Shown here piece after piece: positions 8,588-17,146 of a stretch of DNA of 33,390 nucleotides. Made by a program: the position numbers and the translations under genes. Each line of letters starts with the position of its first letter. The first letter of the stretch is position 1. The notes below the pieces were generated by a model that was not told the DNA's origin, made no database searches, and saw only the letters and a list, made by a program, of their open reading frames with translations. This DNA is from an uncultured Blautia sp. (lineage in GTDB: Bacteria; Bacillota; Clostridia; Lachnospirales; Lachnospiraceae). Where the stretch lies: positions 1 to 33,390 of the forward strand of contig CAKSAW010000004.1 of NCBI GenBank assembly GCA_934437695.1, read 5' to 3'.

Positions 8588-9274
8588 ATGGTATTATTTG
8601 AGATGAAAAATATAAAAAAGAGCTTTGGCAGTCTTGAAGTATTGAAAGACATCTCACTTCAGGTAGAAGAGGGGGAAGTACTGAGTATAATCGGACCGTC
8701 CGGTTCCGGTAAATCTACCCTTCTTCGATGTGCCACAGGTCTTGAAACACCGGACAGCGGTGAGATAATCAAGCAGGGAGATGTGGGACTGGTATTTCAG
8801 AATTTTAATCTTTTTCCGCATTTTTCTGTATTAAAGAATATTACAGATGCACCGATCAGAGTACAGAAGAGAAAGAAAGAAGAGGTGTATGCCCAGGCAA
8901 GAGGCCTTCTGAAGAAGATGGGGCTTGCTGACAGAGAGAATGCATATCCGTTTCAGCTTTCCGGTGGCCAGCAGCAGCGTGTTTCCATCGCCCGTGCACT
9001 GTGTATGAATCCGAAAATTCTGTTTTTTGATGAACCGACTTCTGCACTGGACCCGGAGCTTACGGGGGAGATCCTCAAGGTGATCAGGGAACTGGCAGCA
9101 GAGCATATTACCATGGTGATCGTCACTCATGAGATGACATTTGCAAGAGATATTTCAGATCATATTATTTTTATGGATAAGGGACTGATTGCTGTTGAGG
9201 GAAGCCCACAGGAGGTATTTGCCTCAGAACATGCCAGAATGAAAGAATTTCTTGGCAAATTTCATCAGGGATAA
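8588..9274 (+). CDS. Amino-acid ABC transporter ATP-binding protein
   Basis: A 228-residue ABC ATPase of the GlnQ/HisP type. Visible motifs: Walker A GPSGSGKS (residues 36-43), Q-loop LVFQNFNLFPHFSV, signature LSGGQQQRVSIARAL, Walker B ILFFDEPTSALDPE, and H-loop VTHE. The LFPH sequence after the Q-loop is characteristic of polar amino-acid importers. ATG 8588 is preferred because GAGAGGA lies nine bases upstream; TTG 8570 would add six residues without a good site. It is the last gene of the three-gene importer operon. The transported amino acid cannot be read from the sequence. Confidence 0.93.
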   Translation: MVLFEMKNIKKSFGSLEVLKDISLQVEEGEVLSIIGPSGSGKSTLLRCATGLETPDSGEIIKQGDVGLVFQNFNLFPHFSVLKNITDAPIRVQKRKKEEVYAQARGLLKKMGLADRENAYPFQLSGGQQQRVSIARALCMNPKILFFDEPTSALDPELTGEILKVIRELAAEHITMVIVTHEMTFARDISDHIIFMDKGLIAVEGSPQEVFASEHARMKEFLGKFHQG

Positions 9275-9285
9275 AGTTTTTGTGG

Positions 9286-9314
9286 TTGCTTTTAGAAGAA
9301 TGATGTTATATAAT
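9286..9314 (+). promoter_or_regulatory. Sigma-A promoter of purB
   Basis: -35 TTGCTT (9286-9291), 17-base spacer, perfect -10 TATAAT (9309-9314), 78 bases upstream of the purB start. I see no purine riboswitch in the short leader. Confidence 0.65.
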
Positions 9315-9392
9315 TTCAACGTACGTATTGAGAAATATATGTACAGAAGCGAAATAAAAGGATAAAGTCCTATAAAAAACAGGAGAGTGAAG

Positions 9393-10826
9393 ATGAGTAC
9401 AGACAGATATGTAAGTCCTTTATCAGAACGTTATGCCAGCAAAGAAATGCAGTATATTTTTTCTCCGGATATGAAATTCCGTACATGGAGAAAACTCTGG
9501 ATCGCACTTGCTGAGACAGAGAAAGAGCTTGGCCTTAACATTACACAGGAGCAGATTGATGAACTGAAGGCACATGCAGAGGATATCAATTATGACGTTG
9601 CAAAAGAGCGTGAACGTCAGGTGCGTCATGATGTTATGTCCCACGTATATGCATATGGTGTACAGTGCCCGAAAGCAAAAGGAATCATCCATCTGGGAGC
9701 AACCTCCTGTTATGTAGGTGATAATACAGATATTATTGTAATGACAGAAGCCCTGAAGCTTGTGCGCAAGAAACTGGTCAATGTCATTGCGGAACTTTCT
9801 GCTTTCGCTGATAAATATAAAGAACAGCCGACTCTGGCTTTCACACATTTCCAGCCTGCACAGCCGACTACAGTTGGTAAGCGTGCAACACTCTGGACCC
9901 AGGAATTCCTGCTTGATCTGGAGGATCTGGAATATGTTCTCGGAACAATGAAGCTTCTTGGTTCAAAGGGAACAACAGGAACACAGGCAAGCTTTCTGGA
10001 ACTGTTTGACGGAGATCAGGAAACTATCGATAAGATTGATCCGATGATCGCAGAGAAGATGGGCTTTAAAGAGTGCTATCCTGTATCCGGACAGACTTAT
10101 TCCCGTAAAGTTGACACCCGTGTGGCAAATATTCTTGCAGGAATTGCTGCAAGTGCACACAAGATGTCAAATGATATCCGTCTCCTTCAGCATCTGAAAG
10201 AGGTAGAGGAACCGTTTGAGAAATCACAGATCGGATCTTCTGCAATGGCTTATAAGAGAAATCCTATGAGAAGTGAGCGTATTGCTTCACTTTCCAGATA
10301 CGTGATGGTAGATGCCCTTAATCCGGCAATCACATCTGCGACTCAGTGGTTTGAGAGAACTCTGGATGATTCTGCAAACAAGCGTCTGAGTATTCCGGAA
10401 GGATTCCTTGCAATTGACGGAATCCTTGACCTTTGCCTTAATGTTGTAGATGGCCTGGTTGTTTATCCGAAGGTAATTGAGAAACATATGATGGCAGAGC
10501 TTCCTTTTATGGCTACAGAGAATATTATGATGGATGCTGTTAAGGCAGGTGGTGACCGTCAGGAACTTCATGAGCGTATCCGTGAGCTTTCCATGGAAGC
10601 AGGCAAGACTGTCAAGGTGGAAGGCAAGGATAATAACCTGCTTGAGCTGATCGCAGCAGATCCTGCATTTAACCTTTCTCTGGAAGATCTTCAGAGAGCC
10701 ATGGATCCGAAGAAATATGTCGGTCGTGCAAAAGAGCAGACAGAGAAATTTGTGAATACAGTAGTTCAGCCAATCCTTGATTCTCATAAGGAACTTCTGG
10801 GAGTTAAGGCAGAGATCAATGTCTGA
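9393..10826 (+). CDS. purB: Adenylosuccinate lyase
   Basis: A 477-residue member of the fumarase/aspartase superfamily. PurB cleaves SAICAR to AICAR and adenylosuccinate to AMP, releasing fumarate. The superfamily signature is present as [11 protein letters not shown] at residues 281-291, with the flexible-loop serines S282/S283. The N-terminus ([14 protein letters not shown]) and the [14 protein letters not shown] and TFGxxQPAQPTT-like ([14 protein letters not shown]) segments also match PurB of the longer type. ATG 9393 is preferred over GTG 9387 because AGGAG lies seven bases upstream of the ATG. It is followed 164 bases later by purA, so the IMP-to-AMP branch enzymes sit together. Confidence 0.96.
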   Translation: MSTDRYVSPLSERYASKEMQYIFSPDMKFRTWRKLWIALAETEKELGLNITQEQIDELKAHAEDINYDVAKERERQVRHDVMSHVYAYGVQCPKAKGIIHLGATSCYVGDNTDIIVMTEALKLVRKKLVNVIAELSAFADKYKEQPTLAFTHFQPAQPTTVGKRATLWTQEFLLDLEDLEYVLGTMKLLGSKGTTGTQASFLELFDGDQETIDKIDPMIAEKMGFKECYPVSGQTYSRKVDTRVANILAGIAASAHKMSNDIRLLQHLKEVEEPFEKSQIGSSAMAYKRNPMRSERIASLSRYVMVDALNPAITSATQWFERTLDDSANKRLSIPEGFLAIDGILDLCLNVVDGLVVYPKVIEKHMMAELPFMATENIMMDAVKAGGDRQELHERIRELSMEAGKTVKVEGKDNNLLELIAADPAFNLSLEDLQRAMDPKKYVGRAKEQTEKFVNTVVQPILDSHKELLGVKAEINV

Positions 10827-10869
10827 TCGACAAATGATCATAACGAAAGAAAGATGAAATTACAATGTG

Positions 10870-10890
10870 CCGGGATCTGTCAGATTCCGG
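10870..10890 (+). other. Hairpin between purB and purA
   Basis: CCGGGATC (10870-10877) pairs with GATTCCGG (10883-10890) with one G-T pair and a five-base loop. No T-run follows, so it is not a convincing terminator; it could be an RNA processing or stability element. I see no clear separate purA promoter in 10827-10990. Confidence 0.45.
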
Positions 10891-10990
10891 TGCTATTGTG
10901 CGTATATCAGAATTATTGCAGAACTGGTCATAAATAATGACAGGCAGTGTTCTGATGTATGAGAACAATCAATACAGGAGGAATTATATA

Positions 10991-12271
10991 ATGGTAAAAG
11001 CAGTTGTTGGTGCTAACTGGGGAGATGAAGGTAAAGGTAAGATTACCGATATGCTCGCTGAGAAGGCTGATATTATCGTAAGATTTCAGGGTGGTGCAAA
11101 TGCAGGTCATACAATCGTAAATAACTATGGTAAATTTGCCCTTCATACTCTGCCGTCAGGTGTGTTTTATGATCATACTACAAGTGTGATCGGTAACGGT
11201 GTTGCACTGAATATCCCGGTATTTTTCAAAGAGTACAATGAAGTGGTAAGCAGAGGTGTTCCGGCTCCGAAGATCCTTATCTCCGAGAGAGCACAGATGG
11301 TTATGCCATACCATATTCTTTTTGACCAGTATGAGGAAGAACGTCTGGGCGGCAAATCTTTCGGATCTACCAAGTCAGGTATTGCTCCGTTCTACTCGGA
11401 CAAATATGCAAAGATCGGTTTCCAGGTAAGTGAGCTTTTTGATGAAGAACATCTGAAAGAGAAACTTACAAGTGTATGTGAAACAAAGAACATTCTTCTT
11501 GAGCATTTATATCACAAACCACTTCTTAATGTGGATGAGTTATTTGCTGAACTGATGGAATACAGAAAAATGGTTGAGCCATATGTATGTGATGTATCCC
11601 TGTATCTGTGGAATGCATTAAAAGAAGGCAAAGAAGTTCTTCTTGAGGGACAGCTTGGTTCTTTGAAGGATCCGGATCACGGAATTTATCCGATGGTTAC
11701 ATCTTCTTCTACTCTTGCAGGATATGGTGCAGTGGGAGCAGGTCTTCCGCCATATGAGATCAAACAGATCGTTACAGTATGTAAGGCATATTCCAGTGCA
11801 GTAGGTGCCGGTGCTTTTGTTTCTGAGATTTTTGGAGAAGAAGCAGATGAACTGAGAAGACGTGGTGGTGACGGAGGAGAATTTGGTGCAACTACAGGCC
11901 GTCCGAGACGTATGGGATGGTTTGACTGTGTTGCTTCTAAATATGGATGCCGTATTCAGGGAACTACAGATGTTGCATTTACAGTTCTTGATGTTCTCGG
12001 ATATCTGGATGAGATTCCGGTCTGCACAGGATATGAGATTGATGGAAAAGTAACAACAGACTTCCCGACAACTACACAGCTTGAGAAAGCAAAACCGGTT
12101 CTTGAAACTCTTCCTGGATGGAAATGCGATATCCGCGGAATCAAGAAGTATGAAGATCTTCCGGAAAACTGCAGAAAATATGTAGAGTTTGTAGAGAAAC
12201 AGATCGGATTCCCGATTACCATGATCTCCAATGGTCCGGGACGTGACGATATCATTTACAGAAATAAATAA
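10991..12271 (+). CDS. purA: Adenylosuccinate synthetase
   Basis: A 426-residue enzyme that joins IMP and aspartate using GTP to give adenylosuccinate, the substrate of the neighbouring purB product. The N-terminal signature is clear: VVGANWGDEGKGK, with catalytic D12 and the GDEGKGK loop at residues 11-17, followed by FQGGANAGHTIV. The segments KSGIAPFYSDKYAK and GATTGRPRRMGWFD are also characteristic; the canonical family signature begins QWGDEGKG, and here the first residue is Asn (NWGDEGKG). ATG 10991 has AGGAGG eight bases upstream; an in-frame upstream start at 10937 has no site. A terminator follows at 12284. Confidence 0.96.
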   Translation: MVKAVVGANWGDEGKGKITDMLAEKADIIVRFQGGANAGHTIVNNYGKFALHTLPSGVFYDHTTSVIGNGVALNIPVFFKEYNEVVSRGVPAPKILISERAQMVMPYHILFDQYEEERLGGKSFGSTKSGIAPFYSDKYAKIGFQVSELFDEEHLKEKLTSVCETKNILLEHLYHKPLLNVDELFAELMEYRKMVEPYVCDVSLYLWNALKEGKEVLLEGQLGSLKDPDHGIYPMVTSSSTLAGYGAVGAGLPPYEIKQIVTVCKAYSSAVGAGAFVSEIFGEEADELRRRGGDGGEFGATTGRPRRMGWFDCVASKYGCRIQGTTDVAFTVLDVLGYLDEIPVCTGYEIDGKVTTDFPTTTQLEKAKPVLETLPGWKCDIRGIKKYEDLPENCRKYVEFVEKQIGFPITMISNGPGRDDIIYRNK

Positions 12272-12283
12272 TAAACAGAATTT

Positions 12284-12313
12284 ACGCCGGAGAATTTCTC
12301 CGGCGTGTCTTTT
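12284..12313 (+). terminator. Terminator after purA
   Basis: Perfect 10-bp stem ACGCCGGAGA/TCTCCGGCGT (12284-12293 with 12297-12306), three-base loop, followed by GTCTTTT. The T-tract is short, so some read-through into the HAD gene 18 bases on is likely. Confidence 0.85.
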
Positions 12314-12330
12314 ATCTAAAATGGAGGCTT

Positions 12331-13158
12331 ATGAAGAAAGACAATAACAAATTAAAGAAGATCGGAGCATGGGCAGCAATCATAATACTGCTTCTTGCGT
12401 GTTGTATGCCAATGTTTTTTGCATTTGGAAATGGAGAAGATGCTCAGATTTATTTTAAGGTATCACTTGCAGTTGCAATCATGGTTCCCATTATGGCTTA
12501 TGCCATATGGATGGTATACAGATTGCTGAATAAGAATAAAAAGGCGGTGGATTCAGATATGAAAAATGTTATTTTTGATGTAGGTAAGGTTCTTGTGAAG
12601 TTTGAATGGGAAAAATATCTGGACAGTTTTAATTTTCCTGAAGAGAAAAGAGATAAGATCGCAAAAGCGGTTTTTGAAAGTAATACCTGGAATGAAAGAG
12701 ACAGAAGCAGTGAAGACGAGCAGTATTATGTGGAACAAATGATAAAGGATGCACCGGAATATGCAGATGATATCCGTGAGGTGATGCGCCGTTCAGGTGA
12801 GACTATCAAGCAGATGGACTATGCGGAAACCTGGATAAAATATCTGAAAGATAAAGGATATCATGTTTATATCCTTTCTAATTATGCTACATACACATTG
12901 GAGAAAACAGAAAAAGAACTCAGCTTCCTCAGGTATGTGGACGGAGCAGTCTTTTCCTGCCAGGTTAAGCAGATCAAACCAGAACCGGAAATTTATAAAA
13001 CACTGATTGAACGTTATCATCTTGAACCGGAAAAGTCAGTTTTTCTTGATGACAGAGCAGAGAACTGCGAGGCTGCCAGAAAACAGGGAATCCGTGCAAT
13101 TCAGTTTGAATCCTTTAAGCAGGCGGTGGCAGAGCTGGAAAAGCTGGGAATTAAATAA
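12331..13158 (+). CDS. Membrane-anchored HAD-family hydrolase
   Basis: A 275-residue protein with two hydrophobic segments (about 11-33 and 42-65) followed by a cytoplasmic HAD domain from about residue 77. HAD motifs: motif I IFDVGKVLV with nucleophile D83 and Gly at the usual second Asp position (as in the YihX-like subfamily), motif II ILSN, motif III lysine in KQIKPEPEIY, motif IV FLDDRAENCEAA. YihX-type enzymes dephosphorylate sugar phosphates; the substrate here is unknown. ATG 12331 has GGAGG three bases before it. An internal ATG at 12559 would give a soluble HAD protein alone but lacks a good site. No promoter is visible between the purA terminator and this gene. Confidence 0.85.
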   Translation: MKKDNNKLKKIGAWAAIIILLLACCMPMFFAFGNGEDAQIYFKVSLAVAIMVPIMAYAIWMVYRLLNKNKKAVDSDMKNVIFDVGKVLVKFEWEKYLDSFNFPEEKRDKIAKAVFESNTWNERDRSSEDEQYYVEQMIKDAPEYADDIREVMRRSGETIKQMDYAETWIKYLKDKGYHVYILSNYATYTLEKTEKELSFLRYVDGAVFSCQVKQIKPEPEIYKTLIERYHLEPEKSVFLDDRAENCEAARKQGIRAIQFESFKQAVAELEKLGIK

Positions 13159-13181
13159 CTACGTTTTCAATAAAATTCACC

Positions 13182-13211
13182 AAAAATACAAAGAATATGA
13201 TTTGTATTTTT
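13182..13211 (+). terminator. AT-rich hairpin terminator after the HAD gene
   Basis: An 11-bp stem AAAAATACAAA/TTTGTATTTTT with an eight-base loop; the stem itself supplies the T-tract. Confidence 0.65.
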
Positions 13212-13230
13212 ATCAGAAAGATGATATAAT
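13202..13230 (+). promoter_or_regulatory. Extended -10 promoter for the SEC-C/DUF218 pair
   Basis: -35 TTGTAT (13202-13207), 17-base spacer, perfect -10 TATAAT (13225-13230) preceded by TGA (extended -10). The leader to 13315 is about 80 bases and can form a weak hairpin. Confidence 0.6.
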
Positions 13231-13314
13231 AATAAAGCTTGTGGGAGAAATATTTTCCATGTGCTTCTCACAGGCATAATACCTATGAAATATTGGAAAA
13301 GAGGATTAAAGGAA

Positions 13315-13830
13315 ATGAGCGATAAAACAATCTTAGAGCAGTGGCGTTCCATCGCCTATGACCAGCAGGCAGACCGTAATAAACTTCAGAGATTTTGGGC
13401 AAACTATTTTAATATTGAAAAAGGAATCTATGAGCAGCTTCTCAGCAATCCGGATGAAGTAGTAACCGGTACAGTTAAGGAACTGGCTGAGAAATATGGA
13501 CAGGAAGTTCTGACAATGGTTGGTTTCCTTGATGGAATTAATGATAGTCTGAAAGTTCCGAACCCGATCGAAACAATGGATGAGGATACAAAGGTTTCTC
13601 TTTGCTTTGACAAAGAACTGCTTTACAAGAACATGGTAGATGCAAGAGCTGACTGGCTGTATGAACTGCCACAGTGGGATGCAATCTTTACACCTGAGAA
13701 GAGAAAAGAGCTTTATCTTGAGCAGAAGAAATCAGGAACAGTTGTAAAAGCACACAAGATTGGACGTAATGATCCGTGTCCATGCGGCAGCGGTAAGAAA
13801 TATAAATACTGCTGTGGAAGAAATGCGTAA
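13315..13830 (+). CDS. SEC-C metal-binding domain protein
   Basis: A 171-residue soluble protein. Its C-terminal 20 residues are a SEC-C zinc motif, [17 protein letters not shown], with the four ligands in CxC...CC order as at the C-terminus of SecA and many unrelated proteins. The rest is helical and of no family I recognise beyond that ([36 protein letters not shown]). I choose ATG 13315 because GAGGA lies nine bases upstream; earlier in-frame starts at 13261 and 13285 lack sites. The stop overlaps the next gene by eight bases (ATGCGTAA), suggesting translational coupling. The function is unknown; SEC-C motifs often mediate contacts with ribosomes or translocase. Confidence 0.85.
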   Translation: MSDKTILEQWRSIAYDQQADRNKLQRFWANYFNIEKGIYEQLLSNPDEVVTGTVKELAEKYGQEVLTMVGFLDGINDSLKVPNPIETMDEDTKVSLCFDKELLYKNMVDARADWLYELPQWDAIFTPEKRKELYLEQKKSGTVVKAHKIGRNDPCPCGSGKKYKYCCGRNA

Positions 13831-14302
13831 GCATCCAAATCTGGAATATATTATTGTGCTTGGGGCCCATGTAGAAGGTACCCGGCTTACATTGGCCCTT
13901 CTGGAACGTACCAGAAGGGCTTTACAGTATCTGGAGGAGAATCCGGATACAAAAGCTGTTCTGTCCGGCGGAAAAGGGGATGGAGAATCTATTACAGAAG
14001 CGCAGGCAATGTGTGATTATCTTGTTGGACATGGAATTGACAGAAAACGTCTGATCCTGGAGGAGAAATCAACCAGTACAACAGAGAATCTGAAATTCAG
14101 TCTGGGTCTGATCGGTTTAGATCATTCAGTGGGAGTGGTTACCAATAACTTTCATGTATTCCGTGGAACTGCGATAGGAAAGAAATGCGGATGCAGGGAA
14201 ATTTATCCGATTCCGTCCAGATACTGTTCCTGGAGACTGCTGATATATATTCCACGAGAAATTCTGGCGATTATCAAAGATAAATTGATGGGAAATTTAT
14301 AA
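13823..14302 (+). CDS. Short YdcF/DUF218 family protein
   Basis: A 159-residue protein carrying a DUF218 domain (YdcF/SanA family). Recognisable segments: [15 protein letters not shown] near the N-terminus, [35 protein letters not shown], and [10 protein letters not shown]. The acidic and histidine residues of these blocks form the presumed active site; the biochemical role of the family is unclear, with links to cell-envelope integrity. Many clostridial relatives carry N-terminal membrane helices before the VLGA block, and these are absent here. ATG 13823 overlaps the end of the SEC-C gene by eight bases. A longer reading from 13760 would lie wholly inside the SEC-C coding region and is unlikely. 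Confidence 0.82.
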   Translation: MRKHPNLEYIIVLGAHVEGTRLTLALLERTRRALQYLEENPDTKAVLSGGKGDGESITEAQAMCDYLVGHGIDRKRLILEEKSTSTTENLKFSLGLIGLDHSVGVVTNNFHVFRGTAIGKKCGCREIYPIPSRYCSWRLLIYIPREILAIIKDKLMGNL

Positions 14303-14370
14303 AAACGTCATAAAGTGATATAAAATCCGATAGTATGGATAAATATCATTTTATGACGTTTTATATTTTT
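14302..14370. terminator. Bidirectional terminator between convergent DUF218 and aroE genes
   Basis: A 20-bp stem with one G-T pair (14302-14321 with 14343-14362; core ACGTCATAAA/TTTATGACGT), flanked by an A-run on the left and a T-run on the right, so it can stop transcription from both sides. Confidence 0.9.
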
Positions 14371-14389
14371 CAGAAATCACAGAGAGTAA

Positions 14390-15262
14390 TTATTTTACAG
14401 AGAAAAATTTTTCTTTGATAACAGAAACAGGCATATCCTGTCCAGTCCAGATTTTAAATGCTTTGGCACCCTGATGAAGAAGCATATACATACCATTGAA
14501 AGTCTGGCATCCGGCCGCCTTGGCTTCTCTGAGAAGTCGGGTTTCCTGTGGCTCATAGACAACATCTGCTACAACAAGACCCGGACGGAACAGAGCGGTG
14601 TCTTTGATAATAGTGTTATTGATATCTGGGATCATACCCACAGATGTTGCGTTGATCAGCAGGTAGCTCTGGGCAATAGAATTTTTCAGTGCAGTATGAT
14701 CATCATTGTCAAAGAGACAGACCTGACATCCTGTTTTGTCAGAGAGATTTTGGGCGAATTTCCGGGTGCGTTCCCAGTATCTGCTGGTGTGTCGTGCAAA
14801 AATATGTACGGAAGCTGCACCGTCAAGAGCAGACTGTGCACAGATTGCCATAGAAGCTCCGCCTACACCCATGACTGTGATGCTTTTTCCGGTAATGTCA
14901 TGCCCTGCATCACGCACGGATTGCATAAAACCATATCCGTCCGTATTATATCCGATCAGTTTTCCATTATCATTTAATACAGTATTAACAGCCCCGATCA
15001 GCCTGGCCTCAGGAGAAAGTTCATCTAACAGTTCTACAATCTTATTCTTATTCGGCATGGTAAGATTAAACCCGCGAATGCCGCACGTTCTCAATCCTGC
15101 AACTGCTGCAGGAAGTGTCTCTTCATTTACATCAAAGCATAAATATACATAGTCAAGTCCGAGAAGGCGAAAAGCTTCATTGTGCATGAGAGGTGAAATG
15201 CTGTGTACTACTGGACTGCCTAAAAGTGCAGTAAGACCTGTATGTCCGGTAATTGTGCTCAT
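14390..15262 (-). CDS. aroE: Shikimate/quinate dehydrogenase, YdiB-like
   Basis: A 290-residue NAD(P)-dependent dehydrogenase that reduces 3-dehydroshikimate to shikimate in aromatic amino-acid synthesis. Substrate-site residues are visible: S21 and S23 in HSISPLMH, catalytic K72 in TMPNKNK, D108 in YNTDGYG, and Q284-type tail LLHQGAKAFKIWTG. The dinucleotide loop is GVGGASMAI. Its length and segments such as MPNK, GVGGAS and LLHQGA resemble E. coli YdiB, which accepts both shikimate and quinate, more than AroE. The start has GGAGG eight bases upstream. It stands alone, with its own promoter and a terminator, and no other shikimate gene is near. Whether it serves biosynthesis or quinate use is undetermined. 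Confidence 0.9.
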   Translation of the reverse strand: MSTITGHTGLTALLGSPVVHSISPLMHNEAFRLLGLDYVYLCFDVNEETLPAAVAGLRTCGIRGFNLTMPNKNKIVELLDELSPEARLIGAVNTVLNDNGKLIGYNTDGYGFMQSVRDAGHDITGKSITVMGVGGASMAICAQSALDGAASVHIFARHTSRYWERTRKFAQNLSDKTGCQVCLFDNDDHTALKNSIAQSYLLINATSVGMIPDINNTIIKDTALFRPGLVVADVVYEPQETRLLREAKAAGCQTFNGMYMLLHQGAKAFKIWTGQDMPVSVIKEKFFSVK

Positions 15263-15298
15263 GTTAAATCCTCCAGTCTGTTTTGTGAATTTTCTACC

Positions 15299-15327
15299 AT
15301 TTTATGTCAGATCAGATTATATGTCAA
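15299..15327 (-). promoter_or_regulatory. Sigma-A promoter of aroE
   Basis: Minus strand: consensus -35 TTGACA (15322-15327), 17-base spacer, -10 TAAAAT (15299-15304), about 37 bases upstream of the start codon. Confidence 0.7.
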
Positions 15328-15344
15328 GAAAACGGGGAAGAAAA

Positions 15345-15423
15345 TTTTGTCAGATTAACGCGATAAATTTCAGGAATGGACCTACCTGTTTTGACAAATT
15401 CTGCACATATGGTCACGTATAAT
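15345..15423 (+). promoter_or_regulatory. spoIIG-like promoter with long spacer and candidate Spo0A boxes
   Basis: A consensus -35-like TTGACA (15391-15396) and a perfect -10 TATAAT (15418-15423) are separated by 21 bases instead of 17. The Bacillus subtilis spoIIG promoter has the same unusual architecture (22 bases) and is activated by Spo0A~P bound beside RNA polymerase. Two 8/10 matches to the 0A box TTTTGTCGAA are present: TTTTGTCAGA (15345-15354) and TTTTGACAAA (15389-15398), the latter overlapping the -35. They would sit near -80 and -37. Confidence 0.65.
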
Positions 15424-15482
15424 GAATGTTACTTACCAAAGTGAAGGAGAAATCAGAGACAGGATCAGACGGAGGAAGGGGA

Positions 15483-16340
15483 ATGCATTACAGGATATAC
15501 ATAGATGTAGTTTTTTTCACAAATCTCCTGATAGATTACATACTGATCAGATTTACAGGAATATTATTTAAATGTGGGAAAAGCAGAAGAAGAGCTCTCC
15601 TGGGAGCTGTTACAGGTGCATTATTTTCCTGTGGGATTATTTATCTTCGTTTATACCTGGGATCAGAAATCTTTCTTCCGGCGCTGATTCTACTGCATGG
15701 TGGCTGTGCAGCGGGAATGCTGGTACTTGGATGTGATCTGAAAAAAGGCAGTCTGTTGCTTAAGGCAATACTTACACTGTATTTTGCGGCATTTTTATGT
15801 GGAGGATTCTGGGAAGTAATCGTCAGTAATGATCTTACAGTCAAAGTTTTCCTTATTTTTGCTGCAGCAACATGGTTTGGCAGTACGGCATTGTTATATC
15901 TGATTGATTCTTTAAAGATACGGACAAAGAATATTTATCCGGTAACTATATATTACAAAGGAAAAGGATATTCTTTTTATGGTTTTTATGATTCAGGAAA
16001 TCTTCTTATGGATCCTGTGAATGGAAAACCGGTATCTGTGGGTACAATAAAAGCTTTGTCTGAGATATGTTCAGAAGAAACAGTAAACTGTTTGAAAAAC
16101 CTGAAAGAAAATCCCGGAGAACTAAAAAGTGCAGAGGTTGTCGGGCTTCATCCACATTACATTGTTTTTCACAGTATAGGAGAAGAACAGGGGATGATGC
16201 TGGCTGTTACGCTGGAGAGTCTTTGTATTCAGACTTCAACAGAAGTTGTATGCGTAGACAGTCCGGTATTTGCGTTTTCATTTGAAGCATCCGCTTTTGG
16301 TAAGGAATATGAGATACTTTTGAATTCCAGATTACTTTAA
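15483..16340 (+). CDS. spoIIGA: Sporulation sigma-E processing peptidase SpoIIGA
   Basis: A 285-residue membrane aspartic protease that cleaves pro-sigma-E in the mother cell after a signal from the forespore. The N-terminal half has about five membrane helices (starting [16 protein letters not shown]), and the C-terminal half holds the protease domain with the D-S-G motif in [18 protein letters not shown] (D170). ATG 15483 is chosen because GGAGG lies seven bases upstream; an earlier in-frame start at 15426 has no site and would add a hydrophilic extension. It is immediately followed by sigE, as in spore formers generally, and its promoter resembles that of Bacillus spoIIG. Confidence 0.93.
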   Translation: MHYRIYIDVVFFTNLLIDYILIRFTGILFKCGKSRRRALLGAVTGALFSCGIIYLRLYLGSEIFLPALILLHGGCAAGMLVLGCDLKKGSLLLKAILTLYFAAFLCGGFWEVIVSNDLTVKVFLIFAAATWFGSTALLYLIDSLKIRTKNIYPVTIYYKGKGYSFYGFYDSGNLLMDPVNGKPVSVGTIKALSEICSEETVNCLKNLKENPGELKSAEVVGLHPHYIVFHSIGEEQGMMLAVTLESLCIQTSTEVVCVDSPVFAFSFEASAFGKEYEILLNSRLL

Positions 16341-16357
16341 CGGGAGGGGTTGTGACT

Positions 16358-17068
16358 ATGGGCTGTTATCCATTACAGGTAGTGTCAAGAATGGTGATGA
16401 ATCGTTCAGGAGAAGTTTTTTATATTGGTGGGAATGATGTACTTCCTGCTCCGCTGGAGCCAAAGCGAGAGGCGTTTGTACTGCAGAAACTTGGAACAGG
16501 ACAGGAGAAAGAGGCAAAATCTATTCTGATCGAACATAATTTAAGGCTTGTGGTGTATATTGCGCGAAAGTTTGATAATACCGGAGTTGGGGTAGAAGAT
16601 CTGATCTCAATCGGAACGATCGGCCTGATCAAAGCAATCAATACTTTTAATCCTGTAAAAAATATTAAACTTGCCACATATGCATCCAGGTGTATAGAAA
16701 ATGAGATCCTGATGTATCTTCGACGCAATAGTAAGACAAAGATGGAGGTGTCCATAGATGAACCCCTGAATGTAGACTGGGATGGAAATGAGCTTTTGCT
16801 GTCTGATATTCTGGGAACTGATGAGGATGTAATCTCCAGACGTCTGGAAGACGAAGTGGAGATTTCTCTGCTGGCAAAGGCAATTGGAAAGCTTTCTCCC
16901 AGAGAACAGACGATCATACGTCTTAGATTTGGACTGGGAAAGGATAATGGCAGGGAAAAGACACAAAAGGAGGTTGCAGATCTTCTGGGTATTTCCCAGT
17001 CATATATTTCGAGACTGGAAAAACGGATTATGAAAAGACTGAAAAAAGAAATTGTAAAATATGAATAG
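16358..17068 (+). CDS. sigE: RNA polymerase sporulation sigma-E factor (pro-form)
   Basis: A 236-residue sigma-70 family protein that directs early mother-cell transcription. Region 2 ([57 protein letters not shown]) and region 4 ([33 protein letters not shown]) are nearly those of Bacillus sigma-E. The N-terminal pro-sequence is visible before EVF-YIGG, aligning with the Bacillus cleavage site EVY-YIGG, and is about 21 residues from this start (27 in Bacillus). GGGAGGGG lies upstream; GTG 16352 is an alternative start adding two residues. It overlaps no gene and follows spoIIGA by 17 bases. sigG, often next in clostridia, is not downstream here. Confidence 0.95.
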   Translation: MGCYPLQVVSRMVMNRSGEVFYIGGNDVLPAPLEPKREAFVLQKLGTGQEKEAKSILIEHNLRLVVYIARKFDNTGVGVEDLISIGTIGLIKAINTFNPVKNIKLATYASRCIENEILMYLRRNSKTKMEVSIDEPLNVDWDGNELLLSDILGTDEDVISRRLEDEVEISLLAKAIGKLSPREQTIIRLRFGLGKDNGREKTQKEVADLLGISQSYISRLEKRIMKRLKKEIVKYE

Positions 17069-17146
17069 ACGTGACAGAAGAATATAGTATAATGGAAGCT
17101 GATATTGGGATATTTGCAAAAAATACAGGATAAAAGGAAAAAAACA

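Noticed and set aside
9315..9392. Purine riboswitch before purB
   Set aside because: The leader of about 70 bases has no three-way-junction pattern with the conserved loop sequences.
10287..10841. A 184-residue open frame on the minus strand inside purB
   Set aside because: It lies opposite a highly conserved enzyme, is rich in Cys/His/Leu from the complementary codons, and has no ribosome site.
14474..14977. A 167-residue open frame on the plus strand opposite aroE
   Set aside because: It is fully inside the well-supported aroE gene and has no recognisable protein features or ribosome site.
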